A stretch of 17,667 nt of DNA from DATEEG01 sp035525055. GTDB taxonomy: Bacteria; Actinomycetota; Acidimicrobiia; Spongiisociales; ZC4RG35. The notes below the pieces were generated by a model that worked only from the letters and a program-made list of their open reading frames with translations, had not been told where the DNA came from and searched no databases. Below are positions 14,396-17,667 of this stretch, in pieces (within the stretch, counting starts at the first letter, position 1; each line of letters begins with the position of its first letter). A program made the position numbers and the translations under genes. The stretch spans positions 1 through 17,667 of the forward strand of contig DATLEZ010000059.1 in the NCBI GenBank assembly GCA_035525055.1. Direction: 5' to 3'.

Positions 14396-15414
14396 GAATC
14401 GGCTTCCAGCACGTGAGCAACCGCGGCCCGATCCACCACCCCCACCGAAGTTCCCTCGGCGTCATCGACACCAATCGGAGCCATGTCGTTGAGGAGAGCC
14501 GGCAAAACGGTTTCGATCGTGTCTTCCAGATGCACCCGGTGAGTCGCCGCCGATCCGTCCTCGGCCGAGAGCACCGAGGCCGCAGTCAACACTTTGGTCT
14601 TGGGGATGTCCTTGGTGAACTCGCGGACGTAGTCAGTGGCGGGGTGGGTGATCAGGTCGGCCGCACTGCCGACTTGATCAAACGAGCCGTCCTTCATGAT
14701 GGCAATGCGATCGCCAAGTTTGATCGCCTCTGCGAAGTCGTGGGTGATGAACACGATGGTTCGCTGCAGCGTCTCTTGGAGTCGTATCAACTCGTCCTGC
14801 ATATCCCGTCGGATCAAAGGATCGAGCGCCGAGAACGGTTCGTCGAAGAAGAGAATCTCAGGGTCGACCGTCAGCGCCCGGGCCAGACCTACTCGCTGCT
14901 GCATACCCCCGGATAACTGCTGGGGAAAGTGCTGCTCCCACCCTTTGAGCCCCACCACTTCGATCACACTCATTGCCCGCTCGTAACGTTCAGCCTTGTC
15001 GACTCCTTGTACCTCGAGTCCGTAGGCGGCATTGTCGATGACCCGGCGATGGGGAAAGAGGCCGAAGTGCTGGAATACCATCGACATCTTGTGACGCCGC
15101 ACCTCTCGGAGCTGCTCCTCACTCATGTCGGTGAGGTTCTCCCCGTCGAGGGAGACCTTCCCCCTGGTGACCTCGTTGAGACGGGCCACGCACCTGATCA
15201 GGGTCGATTTTCCGGAGCCAGAAAGACCCATAACGACGAAAGTCTCACCCCTGGCAACGTCAAAGGTGACGTCGCGCACGCCGATCGTGCATCCGGTCGC
15301 TTTCAGAACCTCCGAGCGAGAAGAACCGCGTTCGGCTAGCTGTAAAGCCTTCTCCGGACGCGCCCCGAACACTTTCCAGACGTGCTCAACGGAAAGGCAG
15401 ACATCGTCATTCAC
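14392..15414 (-). CDS. proV: Glycine betaine/proline-type ABC transporter ATP-binding protein
   Basis: ATPase of the ProU/OpuA importer family, 340 residues. Walker A GLSGSGKST covers 63-71, the Q-loop Gln is at 115 (MVFQHFGLFPHR), the signature LSGGMQQRVGLARAL starts near 167, Walker B ILFFDEPFSALDP at 187-199 and the switch His at 225 (FITHDFAEA). The extended N-terminus (VWKVFGARPEKALQL) is typical of ProV/OpuAA rather than other ABC ATPases. The C-terminal region after 260 is short and only weakly CBS-like, so osmotic gating through tandem CBS domains may be reduced. No strong ribosome site precedes ATG 15414. It is divergent from the binding-protein gene, 82 bp away. The name proV is by family only; opuAA is equivalent. 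Confidence 0.92.
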   Translation of the reverse strand: MNDDVCLSVEHVWKVFGARPEKALQLAERGSSRSEVLKATGCTIGVRDVTFDVARGETFVVMGLSGSGKSTLIRCVARLNEVTRGKVSLDGENLTDMSEEQLREVRRHKMSMVFQHFGLFPHRRVIDNAAYGLEVQGVDKAERYERAMSVIEVVGLKGWEQHFPQQLSGGMQQRVGLARALTVDPEILFFDEPFSALDPLIRRDMQDELIRLQETLQRTIVFITHDFAEAIKLGDRIAIMKDGSFDQVGSAADLITHPATDYVREFTKDIPKTKVLTAASVLSAEDGSAATHRVHLEDTIETVLPALLNDMAPIGVDDAEGTSVGVVDRAAVAHVLEADS

Positions 15415-15421
15415 GACCGGT

Positions 15422-15488
15422 TAGAGGCTGCCATCTCGGTAATGTAACAGCAGCCCCTCAGCCGCGAACGTCGGCCGAGGAGCCTCTA
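15422..15488. promoter_or_regulatory. Divergent promoter region with a split inverted repeat
   Basis: TAGAGGCT (15422-15429) and its exact complement AGCCTCTA (15481-15488) lie near the two ends of the 82-bp space between the ATPase and binding-protein genes. On the minus strand, TTCGCG and TACATT spaced 16 bp apart could form a promoter for the ATPase operon. The symmetric arms might be operator halves for a looping or dimeric regulator, or chance. Confidence 0.35.
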
Positions 15489-15496
15489 GGAGACAC

Positions 15497-16438
15497 ATGA
15501 AAAAGCGAATCTGGTTGTTGATTTCGGGCCTGGCGCTGGTTGCAGTTGCCTGCGGCGGTGGCGGCGCCGCCTCTGAGGGCGACAACCCCACCATCAACCT
15601 TGTGGTAAATGCCTGGACCGCCTCGGCACTCAATGTCGAGATCGCCAAGCAGTTGATCGAGTCAGAGCTCGGCAACCCGGTAGAGATCGTCTCGATCGAC
15701 GAGAACGCGGCGATGTTTACCGGGCTATCCGACGGCACCGTCGATGCCGTCCTTGAACTGTGGCCCTCAGGCATCACCGCTGATGAGCAAGCCTTCTTCG
15801 ACGACGGCAGCGTCGTCAATATTGGCGAGCTAGGCACGATCGGCAAGATCGGTTGGTTCGTGCCGAGCTACGTGATCGACGACCACCCGGACCTAGCCAC
15901 CTGGGAAGGTTTCGCCGACCCGGCCAACGCGGCTCTGTTCGCAACGGCAGAGACCGGTGACCTTGGTCGATTCCTCGGAACCGACCCGTCGTATTCGCAA
16001 TACGACGAGGCGATCATTGCCAACCTGGATCTTCCCTTCCAGGTGCTCTTCTCCGGCTCCGAGCCGGCCACCGTGGCCGAGCTCGATGCCCGGGTAGCGG
16101 CTCAGGAACCGATCGTCATGTACTGGTGGACCCCGACGGCAGCAGTGGCCAAGTACGACCTGATCAACGTGCTGCTGCCCGAATACTCGGCGGATTGCTA
16201 CACCGACCCGGCCGCGATTGCCTGTGACTATCCCGAGGATGTCCTGATCAAGATTGCTTCCGCTCAGTTGGCCGACAAGGACCCAGAGGTCTTGGCCTTC
16301 CTCGAAGCATTCACCATCACGACCGAAGACCAGCTGTCGATGCTTCCACCGGTGGAAATCGAAGGCGAGGATGCGGCTGACGTGGCCGCGGCCTGGATCG
16401 CCGACAACGAAGCGGTCTGGTCGGCCTGGTTGGGGTAG
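15497..16438 (+). CDS. Glycine betaine/quaternary-amine ABC substrate-binding lipoprotein
   Basis: OpuAC/ProX-type binding protein, 313 residues, that captures the substrate outside the membrane and delivers it to the fused permease. The signal peptide MKKRIWLLISGLALVAVAC ends in a lipobox with Cys19, followed by a Gly/Ala/Ser-rich linker. Candidate aromatic cage residues are Trp40 (NAWTAS), Trp89 (ELWPSG), Trp120 and Trp210-Trp211 (MYWWTPT), as expected for a trimethylammonium ligand. Cys234 and Cys243 could form a disulfide. The start has TAGGAGAC eight bases upstream. It lies divergent from the ATPase-permease operon instead of within it. A strong hairpin follows. Choline, carnitine or proline betaine are alternative ligands. 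Confidence 0.9.
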   Translation: MKKRIWLLISGLALVAVACGGGGAASEGDNPTINLVVNAWTASALNVEIAKQLIESELGNPVEIVSIDENAAMFTGLSDGTVDAVLELWPSGITADEQAFFDDGSVVNIGELGTIGKIGWFVPSYVIDDHPDLATWEGFADPANAALFATAETGDLGRFLGTDPSYSQYDEAIIANLDLPFQVLFSGSEPATVAELDARVAAQEPIVMYWWTPTAAVAKYDLINVLLPEYSADCYTDPAAIACDYPEDVLIKIASAQLADKDPEVLAFLEAFTITTEDQLSMLPPVEIEGEDAADVAAAWIADNEAVWSAWLG

Positions 16439-16479
16439 AGATCAGTAGCCCAGTACCAAGTAAGCAGCAGGTAGTAGAA

Positions 16480-16508
16480 GGAGAGGGGCGGGATTTCCGC
16501 CCCTCTCC
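16480..16508 (+). terminator. Terminator-like hairpin after the binding-protein gene
   Basis: GGAGAGGGGCGG (16480-16491) pairs perfectly with CCGCCCCTCTCC (16497-16508) around the loop GATTT. The T-run is missing (GCTATC follows), so termination may depend on other factors. It separates the binding-protein transcript from the riboswitch-led methyltransferase gene. Confidence 0.65.
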
Positions 16509-16521
16509 GCTATCATGGCGA

Positions 16522-16582
16522 CAAGCGCCGATTTGATCCACAGCTTGCGGGCGCTCAAGAAATGCGGCTAAAGCGTCGGGAT
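16522..16582 (+). ncRNA. SAM-II (metA-motif) riboswitch candidate
   Basis: The leader of the methyltransferase gene has the SAM-II plan in order. P1 is AGCGCC (16524-16529) pairing with GGCGCT (16550-16555). The first loop begins GATTTGA and ends in CTTGC. After P1 comes the AAATGCGGCTAAAGCG tail (16560-16575), corresponding to the conserved AAAUG..GCUAAA(G) segment that forms the pseudoknot. GCTT (16543-16546) can pair with AAGC (16571-16574). I recognised it by comparison with the remembered metX-type SAM-II sequence, not by a covariance search. SAM-II is known mostly from alphaproteobacteria, upstream of methionine genes. SAM binding would lower expression of the downstream gene. Confidence 0.7.
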
Positions 16583-16586
16583 GGTT

Positions 16587-16626
16587 GAACCGCCCGGCTC
16601 TGCTGCGGCGGTTCTCTCGTTGAGAG
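16587..16626 (+). promoter_or_regulatory. Two consecutive hairpins between riboswitch and start codon
   Basis: GAACCGCC (16587-16594) pairs with GGCGGTTC (16607-16614). CTCTC (16614-16618) pairs with GAGAG (16622-16626), sharing one base with the first. No T-run follows. They may belong to the expression platform of the riboswitch or form independent leader structure. The ribosome site GAGGAG lies about 30 bases further on. Confidence 0.4.
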
Positions 16627-16668
16627 GCCGCTCCAAAGTCACCAGATTGGCAACTTGAGGAGTACGAG

Positions 16669-17664
16669 ATGGCTAACCAAAACACTTTTAATCGACTTCT
16701 AGCCACCGGCGCACCCCTGGTAGCCGATGGCGCCATGGGCACCACCCTCTTCTCGCTCGGACTCGAGGGCGGCGGCTCACCCGAGTTGCTCAATGTCGAA
16801 CAGGCCGACCTGGTCGAGAAGGTCCACCGCGGCTTCATCGACGCCGGCTCCGACATCATCCTCACCAACACCTTCGGAGGCAACCGCCTCCGGCTCGCGC
16901 TGCACAACCTCGAGTCCCGGGTCGCTGAACTCAACGCTGCCGCAGTTGCTGCCGCTCGACACGCCGCCGACCAGGCCGACCGGCCAGTGGCAATCGCGGG
17001 AAGCGTCGGCCCCACCGGCGAGTTGTTCGCACCGCTCGGAACGCTGTCCTACGAACATGGCGTTGAGGTCTTCGCCGAGCAGTGTCAAGCGTTGGCCGAT
17101 GCTGGAGCCGATGTCCTCTGGATCGAAACCATCTCCTCGTTTGAGGAACTTGAAGCGGCCTGTGCTGGCGCCGCCACCACGGGACTCCCCTACACCGCCA
17201 CTCTCAGCTTCGACACCGCCGGTCACACGATGATGGGCATCCATCCACGAGCCCTCGGCGAATGGTGGCTCAACGATCAGGGAGTTGCAGCCATAGGCGC
17301 CAACTGCGGTATCGGGCCGGGCGACGCCGTCGCCGCCGCCCACGGCATCGCCGAGGTGGCTCCGTTGGCCGTGACAATCACCAAAGCCAACTGCGGCATC
17401 CCTCTCTACAAGACCGAGGGCGGTCTCACCTACCCGATCGGCCCCGAACGGATGGGCGAATACGTCGAACTGGCTTTGCGCTCTGGTGCCCGCATCATCG
17501 GCGCCTGCTGCGGTTCGACCCCCGACCACATTGCCGCCATCCGGGAGGCGGTCGACACCTTCGCCGGCGGCGAGCGCCCATCGTTCGAGGAGATCCAGGA
17601 GCGCCTGGACGCCTCGGTGCGTCCCTCGGCGACGACGACCCGTCGTTCACGCCGCAGCCAGTAG
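16669..17664 (+). CDS. Betaine-homocysteine S-methyltransferase family protein
   Basis: Zinc-dependent methyltransferase of the Pfam homocysteine S-methyltransferase family (TIM barrel). It transfers a methyl group to homocysteine, giving methionine. 331 residues. ADGAMGTTLFSLGL is at 19-32, IILTNTFGGNRLRLALHNL at 63-81, AGSVGPTGELFAPLG at 110-124, WIETISSFEE at 151-160 and SFDTAGHTMMG at 180-190. The three zinc cysteines are Cys213 (GANCGIG) and Cys280-Cys281 (GACCGSTP). The overall pattern matches the short bacterial BHMT (bmt) of Rhodobacterales. The betaine importer and DMGDH genes nearby favour betaine as donor, though S-methylmethionine cannot be excluded. The start has GAGGAG upstream. 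The tail ends in a basic TTTRRSRRSQ extension. Confidence 0.9.
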   Translation: MANQNTFNRLLATGAPLVADGAMGTTLFSLGLEGGGSPELLNVEQADLVEKVHRGFIDAGSDIILTNTFGGNRLRLALHNLESRVAELNAAAVAAARHAADQADRPVAIAGSVGPTGELFAPLGTLSYEHGVEVFAEQCQALADAGADVLWIETISSFEELEAACAGAATTGLPYTATLSFDTAGHTMMGIHPRALGEWWLNDQGVAAIGANCGIGPGDAVAAAHGIAEVAPLAVTITKANCGIPLYKTEGGLTYPIGPERMGEYVELALRSGARIIGACCGSTPDHIAAIREAVDTFAGGERPSFEEIQERLDASVRPSATTTRRSRRSQ

Positions 17665-17667
17665 CCG

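Noticed and set aside
16522..16582. SAM-I or SAM-IV riboswitch
   Set aside because: The GATGAAACC and GGCAACC type core elements of those classes are absent. The order of P1, GATTTG and GCTAAAG fits SAM-II.

Overview
The window is high-GC DNA that looks actinobacterial. A member of the Acidimicrobiia is my best guess, from the codon style, frequent GTG starts, 4-bp ATGA/GTGA gene overlaps and an S-layer-homology relic of a type I associate with that class. No rRNA, tRNA, CRISPR array, integrase or intact insertion sequence is visible.

Region 1 (1-3800) concerns sugar metabolism. On the minus strand are the start of ribulokinase (araB, cut by the window edge), araD, a 62-codon unrecognised piece and a LacI-type regulator cut down to its DNA-binding helices. 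A 30-bp perfect palindrome, probably the operator, lies in front of that regulator. On the plus strand a zinc alcohol dehydrogenase follows. It meets an aldo/keto reductase tail to tail.

Region 2 (3944-8510) is a glycine-betaine breakdown module. It holds a dimethylglycine-dehydrogenase-type flavoprotein with a C-terminal GcvT half, then etfB and etfA, its probable electron acceptor. An SLH-domain relic sits just upstream of the dehydrogenase and in frame with it.

Region 3 (8505-11357) contains a broken gene (ankyrin-type N-terminus plus Clp_N-like repeats) bracketed by 19-bp inverted repeats. It also contains a ClpP protease and, divergent from clpP, an SRPBCC/ArsR pair. Two near-identical 16-bp dyads lie in the shared promoter region.

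Region 4 (11365-17664) returns to betaine. On the minus strand are an ABC ATPase (ProV/OpuAA type), a double-length fused permease (ProW-ProW), the decayed tail of an aldehyde dehydrogenase and an SDR. Divergent from the ATPase is the lipoprotein binding protein (ProX/OpuAC type). The last gene is betaine-homocysteine methyltransferase. Its leader matches the SAM-II (metA-motif) riboswitch.

Taken together (inference): betaine is imported by ProXVW and demethylated by BHMT, giving methionine and dimethylglycine. Dimethylglycine is then oxidised by the DMGDH-GcvT protein, with electrons passing to EtfAB and C1 units to folate. SAM feeds back on BHMT through the riboswitch. Four gene relics in 17 kb (lacI with its neighbour, SLH, Clp_N-like, ALDH tail) show repeated rearrangement between otherwise intact operons.
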